Both the position numbers and the translations under genes were made by a program. The notes beneath the pieces were generated by a model, which worked only from the letters and a program-made list of their open reading frames with translations, was not told the origin of the DNA and did not search any database. A stretch of DNA of 64,000 nt from JBFMGD01 sp040751775 (GTDB lineage Bacteria; Bacillota; Dethiobacteria; DTU022): contig JBFMGD010000008.1 of NCBI GenBank assembly GCA_040751775.1, positions 1-64,000 on the forward strand. The letters are read 5' to 3'. This document shows positions 1 to 7,123 of this stretch, piece by piece. The stretch's first letter is position 1. Every line of letters begins with the position of its first letter.

Positions 1-2
1 GG

Positions 3-173
3 CGCGGCCCCGGCACAGGAGGCGGTTACGGTTGGTGCGGCAATGCCCGGCGTCGTCCCGGCCGCCTGGCCGGCCGTCCCTTAAGCGCCTTTTCCTATGC
101 CCTGCGCGGCGGTCTCGGTCTCCGGCGCGGTGGGCGCAGCAGCGGGAATGGCGGTGGGCCGCAGCAAACTTAA
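3..173 (+). CDS. C-terminal part of a Gly-rich DUF5320-like protein (5' partial)
   Basis: The frame is open from the window edge to a TAA at 171-173 and gives a Gly/Arg-rich peptide containing GPGTGGGYGWCG. This composition resembles the small DUF5320 proteins (Gly, aromatic residues and a lone Cys) that usually sit beside MinD/ferredoxin ATPases, as here. The next gene codes for a protein of the same type. The start lies outside the window, no catalytic motif is visible and the function is unknown. The alternative is non-coding GC-rich sequence, because all three frames here are fairly open. Confidence 0.45.
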   Translation, partial: RGPGTGGGYGWCGNARRRPGRLAGRPLSAFSYALRGGLGLRRGGRSSGNGGGPQQT

Positions 174-249
174 GCTTAAATCGCTGCCAGACCAGGAGGA
201 AACGTGTATTAAAATAAGTGGTCATGACCCGGAAGGAGGGATGCGTGCT

Positions 250-519
250 ATGCCTAGAGGAAGAAACGGGTATGGTCCCGGCTTCTGGAAAGAGCCGGGT
301 TGGTATCCGGGCGCGGGCGGTTATATGGGCGGCTACGGTTACGGGCCGGGGCCGGGCTGGGGTTTGTGCCGGTGGGGCTGGGCCGGGGCGGGGCCTTACT
401 ACGGCCCGGGTTGGGCCGGCCCCCAAGATGAAAAAGCCTTTCTGCAGGAACAGGCCGAGGCGCTAAAGGCGGAATTGGCCGAGTTGGAAAAACGGTTATC
501 AGATATGGAAAAAGCATAA
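250..519 (+). CDS. DUF5320-like small Gly/Trp/Tyr-rich protein
   Basis: An 89-residue protein. Residues 1-60 are rich in Gly, Tyr, Trp and Pro (repeats such as GGYMGGYGYGPGPGW), and residues 60-89 form a charged heptad-like helix (EQAEALKAELAELEKRL) ending in a likely coiled coil. This matches the general plan of DUF5320: a Gly-rich head and a C-terminal helix. The ATG at 250 is preferred over the ATG at 241, because AGGAGG at 234-239 sits 10 nt before the former and touches the latter. It precedes two MinD/ferredoxin ATPases and an IscU-like protein, a neighbourhood typical for this family. The biochemical role is unknown; an Fe-S or metal-linked accessory role is inference from context only. 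Confidence 0.7.
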   Translation: MPRGRNGYGPGFWKEPGWYPGAGGYMGGYGYGPGPGWGLCRWGWAGAGPYYGPGWAGPQDEKAFLQEQAEALKAELAELEKRLSDMEKA

Positions 520-630
520 ATCGGAGCAAGGGATGCGAGAGCAAAACTATATATTTGGCGGTGGAAGACCCATTGGCCTTTCACCGCCATATTTCTGCAG
601 CACCAAATAATAAGACTTAAGGAGATTATT

Positions 631-1530
631 ATGAATCTGGTCATTGCCAGCGGGAAGGGGGGCACCGGGAAAACGACGGTGGCTGTCAACCTGGCCCTGG
701 CCGTACGAGAAGAGGTAAAAGAAGTCCAGCTGCTCGACTGCGATGTGGAGGAGCCCAACGCGCACCTCTTTTTAAAACCGCAATTTCAAATGTCCAAGGC
801 GATCGGCATTCCGGTGCCGGCAGTGGACCGGGAGCGGTGCAGCTTCTGCGGCCGTTGTGCTGAAATTTGTGTTTTCAATGCCCTGGCCGTGATTAAGGAT
901 AACGTGCTCGTCTTTGCCGAGCTTTGCCACGGTTGCGGCGGCTGTGCCTACTTATGCCCGGAGCAAGCAATTGTCGAGGTCGATCGTGCGATCGGGGTTG
1001 TCGAGAGCGGCGCCGCTTACGGTTTGAAGTTCGGTCACGGCCGGCTGATCCCCGGTGAGGCGATGTCGCCTCCGCTGATTAACGCGGTCAAAAAAATGAT
1101 CGACCCCGATGCGATTACCATAATTGACGCGCCTCCCGGCACTTCCTGCCCGGTGGTCTCCGCGGTCAAAGGGTGCGACTTCTGCCTGCTGGTTACCGAG
1201 CCGACGCCTTTCGGCTTAAACGACCTGGAGCTGGCTTACCGGATGGTGGATAAACTGGGTATCCCCGCAGCCGTGGTAATCAACCGCTGCGATATCGGAA
1301 GCGGCGCTGTGGAAGAATACTGCCGCAAAATGAAGCTGCCGGTGTTCTTGCAGATACCCTGGGATCGGGAGCTGGCCGCCCTTTATGCGCGCGGTGAACC
1401 GGTGGCTCTTTCCTCCCCGGCCTGGCGTAAGCCTTTCCGTGAACTGTTTGAGCGGGTTAATGAGTTGCGGAAAGGCGGTGACAACCGTGAAAGAGATTAC
1501 GGTAATCAGCGGCAAGGGAGGGACCGGTAA
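631..1530 (+). CDS. MinD-superfamily P-loop ATPase with inserted 2x[4Fe-4S] ferredoxin domain (first copy)
   Basis: A 299-residue cytoplasmic ATPase. The deviant Walker A GKGGTGKTT is at residues 8-16, followed by DCDVEEPN (switch region). A bacterial ferredoxin insert at about residues 60-115 has two clusters, CSFCGRCAEIC and CHGCGGCAYLCP, and the ATPase fold then resumes with the IDAPPGTSCPV motif. This is the COG1149 architecture (ParA/MinD fold carrying a ferredoxin). Members are thought to take part in Fe-S or metal-cofactor handling, but their substrate is not established. A clean ribosome site (AAGGAG) lies 8 nt upstream. The C-terminus overlaps the start of the paralogous next gene, so the two are probably translationally coupled and may form a heterodimer. 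Confidence 0.9.
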   Translation: MNLVIASGKGGTGKTTVAVNLALAVREEVKEVQLLDCDVEEPNAHLFLKPQFQMSKAIGIPVPAVDRERCSFCGRCAEICVFNALAVIKDNVLVFAELCHGCGGCAYLCPEQAIVEVDRAIGVVESGAAYGLKFGHGRLIPGEAMSPPLINAVKKMIDPDAITIIDAPPGTSCPVVSAVKGCDFCLLVTEPTPFGLNDLELAYRMVDKLGIPAAVVINRCDIGSGAVEEYCRKMKLPVFLQIPWDRELAALYARGEPVALSSPAWRKPFRELFERVNELRKGGDNRERDYGNQRQGRDR

Positions 1531-2350
1531 AACGTCCCTAACCGGTTCTTTTGCTGCTCTGGCTAGAAAAAGCGCCGTTTTGGTCGATGCGGATGTGGAT
1601 GCGGCCAACTTGAGCTTAATTACAAGACCAACCCTGCGGGAAACATATGAATTTCGCGCTTCCCGGGAAGCGGTGATCGACCCGGAAAGATGCCGCCGCT
1701 GCGGCCTCTGCTTTGCACTGTGCCGCTTTGGGGCGGTATCGGAAGATTATGCAGTGGATTCAACCGCCTGTGAAGGCTGCGGCGTTTGCGTTCACGCCTG
1801 CCCACATGAAGCGGCGGTTTTGGCAGAGAAGCTTTCCGGACACTGGTTTATTTCCGATACGCCGTACGGCACCCTGGTTCATGCCCGCCTGGGGGTGGCC
1901 GAAGAGAATTCCGGGAAACTGGTAACCACTATTCGTAATAAAGCGGTTGAACTGGCTTCCGCGGCAGGAAAAGAATACCTGATTATAGACGGCCCGCCGG
2001 GGATCGGCTGCCCGGTAATCGCGTCTCTGGCCGGAGTAAAAGCGGCGCTGATCGTTACCGAACCGACCCTCTCCGGAATTCACGATCTGGAACGGGTCCT
2101 GGCGGTTTGCCGCCATTTTAGCGTTGCGGCGGCGGTCTGCATCAACCGCTTTGATCTGGATGAGAGGAATACCCGGGCGATTGAAGAATACTGTGAACAA
2201 GCGGCGGTTATGCTGGCGGGTAAGATTCCTTTTGACCGCGCGGTTGTCGAAGCGGTTGTCCGGGGGATTCCGGTTGTGGAGTATACGCAAGGCCCGGTTT
2301 CCGGGATGATCAAGGAAGTATGGGCCAGGACAGCGGCGATGGCGGAATAG
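1487..2350 (+). CDS. MinD-superfamily P-loop ATPase with inserted ferredoxin domain (second copy)
   Basis: A 287-residue paralogue of the preceding ATPase. From the GTG start the protein opens VKEITVISGKGGTGKTS (Walker A), then DADVDAAN, then a two-cluster ferredoxin insert (CRRCGLCFALC and CEGCGVCVHACP), and then IDGPPGIGCPV. I placed the start at GTG 1487 rather than at earlier codons, because all conserved sequence begins there and a purine-rich AAGGCGGTGA site is 6-15 nt upstream. The start lies 44 bp inside the previous gene, which suggests translational coupling. Tandem pairs of this family are common in anaerobic Firmicutes, archaea and Deltaproteobacteria. The role (Fe-S or metal-cluster assembly or transfer) is inferred. 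Confidence 0.9.
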   Translation: MKEITVISGKGGTGKTSLTGSFAALARKSAVLVDADVDAANLSLITRPTLRETYEFRASREAVIDPERCRRCGLCFALCRFGAVSEDYAVDSTACEGCGVCVHACPHEAAVLAEKLSGHWFISDTPYGTLVHARLGVAEENSGKLVTTIRNKAVELASAAGKEYLIIDGPPGIGCPVIASLAGVKAALIVTEPTLSGIHDLERVLAVCRHFSVAAAVCINRFDLDERNTRAIEEYCEQAAVMLAGKIPFDRAVVEAVVRGIPVVEYTQGPVSGMIKEVWARTAAMAE

Positions 2351-2370
2351 AGGTTTTATGGGGTGACGGC

Positions 2371-2736
2371 ATGTACACGGACCAGTTGATCGAACATTTC
2401 AAAAACCCAAGGAATGTCGGGGAAATTCCGGACGCGGACGGGATCGGCACGATCGGTGATCCCGGCTGCGGCGACTATTTGAGCATTTTTATCAAGGTAA
2501 AAGAAGGCCGCTTAAGCGAGGTCAAATTTGCCGTCTACGGCTGCCCGGCCGCTATCGCCACCACCAGCGTGTTGACGGAAATAGCGATCGGGAAAACCAT
2601 CGCCGAGGCCCTGGAGATTACTGATCACGATATTGCCGCGGCCCTGGGCGGCCTGCCCGACCCGAAAATGCATTGCTCAAACCTGGGCACGGCAGCCCTC
2701 TACCAGGCTGTCCTCGATTATTTGTATAGAAGATAA
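2371..2736 (+). CDS. IscU/NifU N-terminal-domain Fe-S scaffold protein
   Basis: A 121-residue protein of the NifU_N/IscU fold. The three cluster-ligand cysteines of the family are all present: GDPGCGDY near residue 33, VYGCPAAIATTS near residue 60, and HCSNLG near residue 103. It opens MYTDQLIEHFKNPRNVG, the classical N-terminus, so ATG 2371 is the start. A GGGGTGA site precedes it, and the longer frame upstream adds only unrelated sequence overlapping the ATPase gene. The C-terminal NifU extension is absent. The family assembles transient [2Fe-2S] or [4Fe-4S] clusters and delivers them to apoproteins. Its position behind two ferredoxin-bearing ATPases suggests one Fe-S or cofactor maturation unit; no IscS is visible in the window. 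Confidence 0.88.
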   Translation: MYTDQLIEHFKNPRNVGEIPDADGIGTIGDPGCGDYLSIFIKVKEGRLSEVKFAVYGCPAAIATTSVLTEIAIGKTIAEALEITDHDIAAALGGLPDPKMHCSNLGTAALYQAVLDYLYRR

Positions 2737-2817
2737 TTCGGGGGACAGTATGCTTAATTATCTGATTATGCAAGCGTCGTCACCTTATACCCATAATTAA
2801 GTATACTGTCCCCCGAA
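2737..2817. repeat. REP-like palindromic element, copy A
   Basis: Two 24-nt arms (2737-2760 and 2794-2817) are reverse complements with a single mismatch and are separated by 33 nt. The arm core is GGGGGACAGTATGCTTAATT. The element starts directly after the stop codon of the IscU-like gene. The same core recurs at 4634-4731, 6798-6894 and 16754-16859. As RNA it would form a strong hairpin and may act as a terminator or mRNA stabiliser. Similar elements are usually moved by Y1 (RAYT) transposases, none of which is in the window. Confidence 0.85.
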
Positions 2818-2896
2818 ATGTTAGCTGTTGCGAAACAGTTTTCTTTTTGTTACGATTTATGCAGCAAAAATCTATAAATATTAGGGGTGAAGAGGA

Positions 2897-3301
2897 ATGC
2901 CGCGTCCGTTTAAACCGCGCCGCGTGCAAGCGGTGCCGCAGGTCACCTATTTTAAACCTTCGGGCATTCCGATGTCTTTTTTACAGGAGATCGTGCTCAC
3001 TGTTGATGAGTTGGAGGCGCTGCGGTTAAAAGACCTGGAAGGTCTGGAGCAGCACGACTGCGCCGCCCGGATGAACGTGGCTCAGAGCACCCTGCAGCGG
3101 ATCCTGGTTTCCGCCCGGGAAAAAGTAGCCCGGGCGATCGTCGAGGGGAAGGCGCTGCGCATCCACGGCGGCGTATACGCCCTGGCCGGGGAAAGGCACT
3201 GCCCCCGCTGCCGCAGGAGAATGGAAAACATTGAGGCAACCGGCAAGGAAACATGCCCGGCATGCAATGACCATAACAAGAATGATGAAACCACCTTGTA
3301 A
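2897..3301 (+). CDS. DUF134 / UPF0251 family HTH regulator with C-terminal zinc ribbon
   Basis: A 134-residue protein. The N-terminal half is a sigma-factor-like helix-turn-helix: VDELEALRLKDLEGL followed by QHDCAARMNVAQSTLQRIL at about residues 38-75. The C-terminus carries two CxxC pairs (CPRC and CPAC) forming a zinc-ribbon-like knuckle. This matches UPF0251/DUF134, a putative DNA-binding family often encoded beside MinD/ferredoxin ATPases and NifX-like proteins. A GAAGAGG site lies just before the ATG. It is separated from the IscU-like gene by repeat A and a short AT-rich stretch, so it may have its own promoter. The regulatory target is unknown; the upstream Fe-S module is the natural candidate. 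Confidence 0.88.
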   Translation: MPRPFKPRRVQAVPQVTYFKPSGIPMSFLQEIVLTVDELEALRLKDLEGLEQHDCAARMNVAQSTLQRILVSAREKVARAIVEGKALRIHGGVYALAGERHCPRCRRRMENIEATGKETCPACNDHNKNDETTL

Positions 3302-3304
3302 AAT

Positions 3305-3326
3305 CCCTCTCCCCCGGGGGAGAGGG
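3305..3326. terminator. Perfect GC-rich inverted repeat behind the DUF134 gene
   Basis: An 11-nt C/T arm (3305-3315) is followed at once by its exact complement (3316-3326), 4 nt after the DUF134 stop codon. No T-run follows, so intrinsic termination is uncertain. Short palindromes of this CCCTCTCCC type are also dispersed as repeats in many genomes. Confidence 0.5.
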
Positions 3327-3338
3327 TGAGGGGGGTAT

Positions 3339-3552
3339 TTGGCGGCTGACCAGGTCAAAGTAACGAATATTTGTGAAAATACGGTCTACAGCCGAAATCT
3401 CATCGGTGAGCACGGGCCGGCGCTATTTCTGGAAGCTTATGGGAAAAATCGCCCCTTGCCGCTGCACCAGGGCACCGGCACGCCTGGCGCTTTACCATGC
3501 CTTTGGGAACAGCTTTTTAGAACACCGGGTCGGCAGTGTTTTCGACCTGTAA
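3339..3552 (+). pseudogene. Relic of an MBL-fold hydrolase with internal deletion and frame change
   Basis: The first ~35 codons (TTG start at 3339) read as the N-terminus of a COG1237-type metallo-beta-lactamase-fold protein: KVTNICENTVYSRNLIGEHG, then LFLEAYGKN. In intact relatives the next segment is LFDTGQG and the metal-binding core, and none of it is present. From about 3450 another frame carries what looks like the C-terminus of the same family (PCRCTRAPARL, then YHAFGNSFLEHRVGSVFDL), ending at TAA 3550-3552. About 200 central residues therefore appear to be lost with a frame change. The family assignment of both ends is by motif memory. Confidence 0.6.
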
Positions 3553-3885
3553 TCCGCAATCAGGAAAGATTGAAGCCGACATCTCAGAGCAAAGGTATGT
3601 ACCAACCCCAGTAACAACTACGTAACATAACATGCATTGTGGCGTCACTATAAGAAGATGGGCTTCCTTCAGAAATCCAGGGAGCCCACCTGCTTATTAT
3701 ACCTGCGTTTTGTACCACTTCAGATGATTGGCAAAGCCGTAATACAAAGTACCGTAAATAACTAATTTATGCTTTGTGACTTGTTAAGGAAATAAAACAT
3801 GGGCTTAATCGAATAACAGGAACCGTCAGCCTGGCTATCCTGTCTTTATTATAGTTCATATTATTATATAGGAGGCTGTTGCAAC
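3553..3885. other. Intergenic stretch without a recognisable gene
   Basis: No frame here gives a protein I recognise. An 8-bp stem (3660-3667 with 3680-3687, loop 12 nt) is present but has no T-run. The last 30 nt contain the AGGAGG site of the lipoprotein gene. AT-rich sequence at about 3850-3870 could hold its promoter, but no convincing -35/-10 pair is seen. Confidence 0.5.
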
Positions 3886-4623
3886 ATGAAAAAGATAACC
3901 TGCTACCTTCTTGTGATGCTGTTCTGCGCCGGTTTGCTGGTAGGGTGCGGCTCCAACGGCGGCGATGATTCTCTATCCTTCGATTTCGATTTGCATGATG
4001 GCGACGGGTGGGAAGGCGGTTTCACGGATTTGCCGGTTAATTACGAAACAGACAACTATGAGCTGTTTTTTGGCCCGGCGCCGCTGCCCGCGGAGCTGGG
4101 TTCTGCTAAAAAAGGGCTGATGCTGCAGGGCCACAACCGCAGCGACGACCTTTTCATGTTTATCAGCAGGCAGCTGGGTAAGGCGGATGGGCTGAAACCC
4201 GATACCGTTTACCTGGTGGAAATTGTGGTCGATTTTGTTACAAACGTACCGGCCGGTCTGATGGGAATCGGCGGCTCACCGGGAGAAGCGCTCTTCGTAA
4301 AAGTAGGGGCGGCGGGTGAAAAACCGGCAGCCGTGGCTGTGGGAGAAGGCGACCAGGCTTACTATCAGTTGAGTGTCGACAAAGGGGCGCAAAGCGAAGC
4401 GGGGCGTTACACCCGGGTGGTAGGAGACATTGCCAAGGAAGGCAGCAGCGAGGACGACGAGAACTATATCATGAAATCCCTGGACAACAAGGGAGATGCA
4501 ATCGAAGTCACTACCGACAGCAGCGGCAACCTCTGGATATTCGTCGGTACCGATTCCGGCTTCGAAGGCCGCACCACCCTATACTACACCGCAGTCCAGG
4601 TAACCTTAACCGCAAAAGCATAA
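3886..4623 (+). CDS. Lipoprotein of unknown function
   Basis: A 245-residue exported lipoprotein. Residues 1-21 are a type II signal peptide: MKK, a hydrophobic core, then the lipobox LVGC with the lipidated Cys at about 21. The mature part has no motif I can name. It is acidic, with a likely all-beta character (alternating stretches such as TVYLVEIVVDFV and TLYYTAVQVTLTAK) suggestive of a jelly-roll or carbohydrate-binding-like fold, but that is only an impression. A strong GGAGG ribosome site lies 9-13 nt upstream. It is a single gene followed by repeat B, with relics on both sides. It looks intact, unlike its neighbours. Confidence 0.8.
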   Translation: MKKITCYLLVMLFCAGLLVGCGSNGGDDSLSFDFDLHDGDGWEGGFTDLPVNYETDNYELFFGPAPLPAELGSAKKGLMLQGHNRSDDLFMFISRQLGKADGLKPDTVYLVEIVVDFVTNVPAGLMGIGGSPGEALFVKVGAAGEKPAAVAVGEGDQAYYQLSVDKGAQSEAGRYTRVVGDIAKEGSSEDDENYIMKSLDNKGDAIEVTTDSSGNLWIFVGTDSGFEGRTTLYYTAVQVTLTAKA

Positions 4624-4633
4624 ATTGGAATAA

Positions 4634-4731
4634 GGGACAGCATCAGTAACCCCAACATCTGTACATTAGTCTAGACAGACCGGTGGCTACTACTTTAATA
4701 ACATAAAGTATGTGGTTTAGTATGATGTCCC
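4634..4731. repeat. REP-like palindromic element, copy B (degenerate)
   Basis: The outer arms GGGACAGCATCAGTAACCC (4634 onward) and the complement of TTTAGTATGATGTCCC (ending 4731) match each other imperfectly and match the arms of copies A, C and D. It begins 10 nt after the lipoprotein stop codon. It is the most decayed of the four copies. Confidence 0.65.
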
Positions 4732-4871
4732 ATGAAACGGGATATTTCATTGTTTCATAATTAAGAAAGTGATAATATATGATTACGTGGCTATCAATTT
4801 ATGGATTTTCGTGACAATGGTACGATCAAAATAGTGCGGCAAGCCCGCGCGTATTGTAAAGAGAGGGTGGG

Positions 4872-5309
4872 ATGATGGTGATACCGGCGATCAAGGTTCA
4901 GGGACTGAGTTATTGGTATGGTGATTTGCAAGCCGTGAATAATATTGACTTCGAAGTTTTCCCCGGGGAGATCCTCGGCTTTCTCGGGCCGAACGGCGCC
5001 GGAAAGTCGACCACGATCAAGATGCTCACCGGACAGCTGACGCCCAAGGGAGGCGCCGCGCAAATCCTCGGGCTCGAGGTGGGGAAAGACAACCCTGATC
5101 TGCAGGCGCAGATCGGTGTCTCCTTCGAGGAGAAGAATCTCTACCTGGAAATGAGCGCGCTTGAGAATTTGGATTTTTTCGCTTCACTTTTCGGCATCAG
5201 GGAAACGGGCTCCCTGGAGGCCTTGCGGCGGGTCGGGTTGGCTGACCGGGCGAAGGACCGCGTGGCCGGTTTCTCCAAGGGCATGCGCCAGCGCCTCTTG
5301 TGCTCGTAG
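4872..5309 (+). pseudogene. ABC-2-type exporter ATPase, truncated after the signature motif
   Basis: The frame encodes the first ~145 residues of an ABC ATPase: Walker A GPNGAGKST near residue 40, a Q-loop region, and the signature FSKGMRQRL at about residues 133-141. It then stops at TAG 5307-5309. Walker B, the D-loop and the switch His are missing, so it cannot hydrolyse ATP as a normal subunit. A complete family member has 230-310 residues. Sequence right after the break belongs to a different frame (open 5300-5458) and does not look like the missing ATPase half, so the lesion is a deletion rather than a simple frameshift. It was the first gene of a three-gene exporter operon. Confidence 0.8.
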
Positions 5310-5447
5310 AGCTGGAGAACGAGGCGCAGCTCAGTCGGGTCGTCGAAGGTACGCTGGAAGTTTTCCGGGCTGCGGACGGCAGCCTGATCCTGCACGACCC
5401 GGAAAGCGGCGAAAAGAAACCCGGCGGCGCTAGGCCGGTGAACATCG

Positions 5448-6023
5448 TTGCGCGATAAGTTCCGCCCCATGATCGCGTTCTTCATTCTGATGATGGAGAC
5501 ATACGCCATGGCCTCGCTCATCTCGACCGAGGTGCTGCAGCGCACTGTAACCGCCTTGATGGTGACACCGATGCGGATCAGGCACTTTCTAACCGCCAAG
5601 ACGATTTTCGGTACCGGTCTGGCCCTGACCCAGGTGATCGTGACCCTGGCGCTGGTCGGGGCGTTCACCACCGGTAACTGGTCGCTGCTCCTTGCGGCCG
5701 CGATCACTGGGGCGATCTTGTTCACAGGAGTGGCCATGCTCATCGGCGCCGCCGGCAAGGACTTTATCGGCCAGCTGATGTACTCGCTGCTGTTTATCGT
5801 GCCGCTGATGATTCCCGCGTTTACGGTGCTTTTTCCCGGCACCGCCGCCGCGTGGGTAAGGGCTATCCCCAGTTACCCGATCGCCAGCCTGCTCGTGGGC
5901 GCCACCCTCTATGACGCCGGTTGGGCGCCATCTTTCGGCGTGCTGGCCTACGCGCTGCTGTGGGTTGTGATCCTCTACTGCCTGGGTCTGTTTGTTCTGA
6001 AGAGGAAGGTGGAGTCGCTATGA
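5448..6023 (+). pseudogene. ABC-2-type permease, first subunit, N-terminus missing
   Basis: A 191-codon frame (TTG 5448) with about five hydrophobic helices and the ABC-2 core TEVLQRTVTALMVTPM (the conserved E..T...L..TP region). It is fluent up to its stop and overlaps the next gene. An ABC-2 permease normally has a first helix and a ~150-residue extracytoplasmic loop before this point. Here the frame begins at LRDKFRPMIAFF with no ribosome site. The preceding 5300-5458 stretch is open in another frame (LVELENEAQLSRVVEGTLEV) and may be the remains of that loop. I read it as a 5'-deleted gene. A restart producing a short permease cannot be excluded. Confidence 0.65.
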
Positions 6024-6789
6024 GCTGGAGACGTGCCTGGATACTGCTCCGTAAGGACGCGGCGCTGGGGCCGCGATTGAGTTCTACATCGGCGGCGAGA
6101 GCCTGGCTGCAAACCGGATCATTATCGCCGTAACGGCCCTCGACCTGGTGCGCGGCATCGAGGGAGGCGACGCTCCCGTCGAGGTTATAACGGTTTACTT
6201 CGGGGAGGCGGGGCTGCCCATTTCACTCCGTCTGGTGCCCCTGATCATATTCTACGCTCTCGTCATGGCGGGAGTCTGGGTCCCGGGTTCCAGCCTTGTC
6301 GAGGAAAAGGAGAGGGGCACGCTTACCGCGGTCCTGGTCACCTCCGCCAGAACCAACGAGGTGCTCATTGCAAAGTGGGCGCTCGGCTTTATCTTCGCCT
6401 TTTTTATGGCGGCGGCTACACTGCTCTTGAACCGCGCCTTCGGCCCGCGCCCGTTTGATGTCCTCGTGGTGATCGCGGTGGCGGCAGCCTTAAACGCCAT
6501 GCTCGGGCTACTGGTGGGCATATTCTCAAAGAGCTCAACGATGCTCTTCACGCTGATCAAGGGGGCCGGTATCTTTTTATTCGCTCCGGTGATCTTTTAC
6601 GTCTTTCCGGATTGGCCGCAGTGGATTGCCCGGCTCTTCCCGCTTTACTGGATCATCGAACCGATCTGGCAGGTGTCGGTGATGAGTGAACCGCTGAGCA
6701 AAGTGTGGTTCGAACTCGCCGTCGCCGCCGCGATCACGGTAGCCCTGGTTCCGGCGACCGCGTTCTTAGCCCGCCGCATTAAAGCGTAG
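6020..6789 (+). pseudogene. ABC-2-type permease, second subunit, internal deletion plus frameshift
   Basis: The ATG at 6020 overlaps the previous stop codon (ATGA) and opens a normal permease N-terminus, MSWRRAWILLRKDAALGPR. The frame then fails within 40 codons. A second frame carries IEFYIGGESLAANRIIIAV and continues to 6789 with a complete C-terminal membrane domain (about six helices and the conserved EEKERGTLTAVLVT motif at 6301-6342). An intact protein would have the first transmembrane helix and more of the outer loop between these parts. The gene has therefore lost an internal piece out of frame, the same kind of lesion as in the two genes before it. Confidence 0.7.
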
Positions 6790-6797
6790 GGAAAAAC

Positions 6798-6894
6798 GGC
6801 GACAGCATACTTAATCTTAATATCTGGTAATTAAGCCGTCCCTGTGGCCGGCCATTAGCAAACAACCAAAAGATGGGGTTAAGTATGATGTCCC
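6798..6894. repeat. REP-like palindromic element, copy C
   Basis: The left arm GCGACAGCATACTTAATC (6800 onward) pairs with the complement of GGGTTAAGTATGATGTCCCC (6876-6895), with a few mismatches. The central loop holds TGGCCGGCCA, itself palindromic. It lies 8 nt after the stop codon of the broken permease. It shares its core with copies A, B and D. Confidence 0.75.
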
Positions 6895-6985
6895 CATGTT
6901 GCCAAGATATGGTGTTTTATCATCCCCCCTTCCTTTTTTTCTGCCCGGCATAATCAATACGAATAACTGTATAAATAATCACAAT

Positions 6986-7014
6986 TTTACTTATAACAGG
7001 CTGTAATATATAAT
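6986..7014 (+). promoter_or_regulatory. Candidate sigma-A promoter for the URO-D methyltransferase gene
   Basis: TTTACT at 6986-6991 and a perfect TATAAT at 7009-7014 are separated by 17 nt, 110 bp before the ATG at 7124. This is the best housekeeping promoter match in the 6.9-7.1 kb gap. The long leader (about 100 nt) contains a CG-rich segment but no riboswitch I can recognise. Confidence 0.5.
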
Positions 7015-7123
7015 ATACTTGGCGCTTGTCTCCGGAATGCGCCGCTTTGGGCAGTTTATTGCCGGGTGCGGTCAGGAAAGATGAAAAAGATGCCTGGCTG
7101 GGCACGGGTGAGGGGGACAGTGC

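Noticed and set aside
2737..2817. Riboswitch or CRISPR-like repeat
   Set aside because: It is a single palindrome with related copies dispersed over 14 kb. There are no regularly spaced direct repeats, spacers or cas genes.
5141..5842. A 233-codon minus-strand open frame
   Set aside because: It is antisense to the broken ABC exporter genes. Its peptide has no recognisable domain, while the plus strand carries clear ABC motifs.
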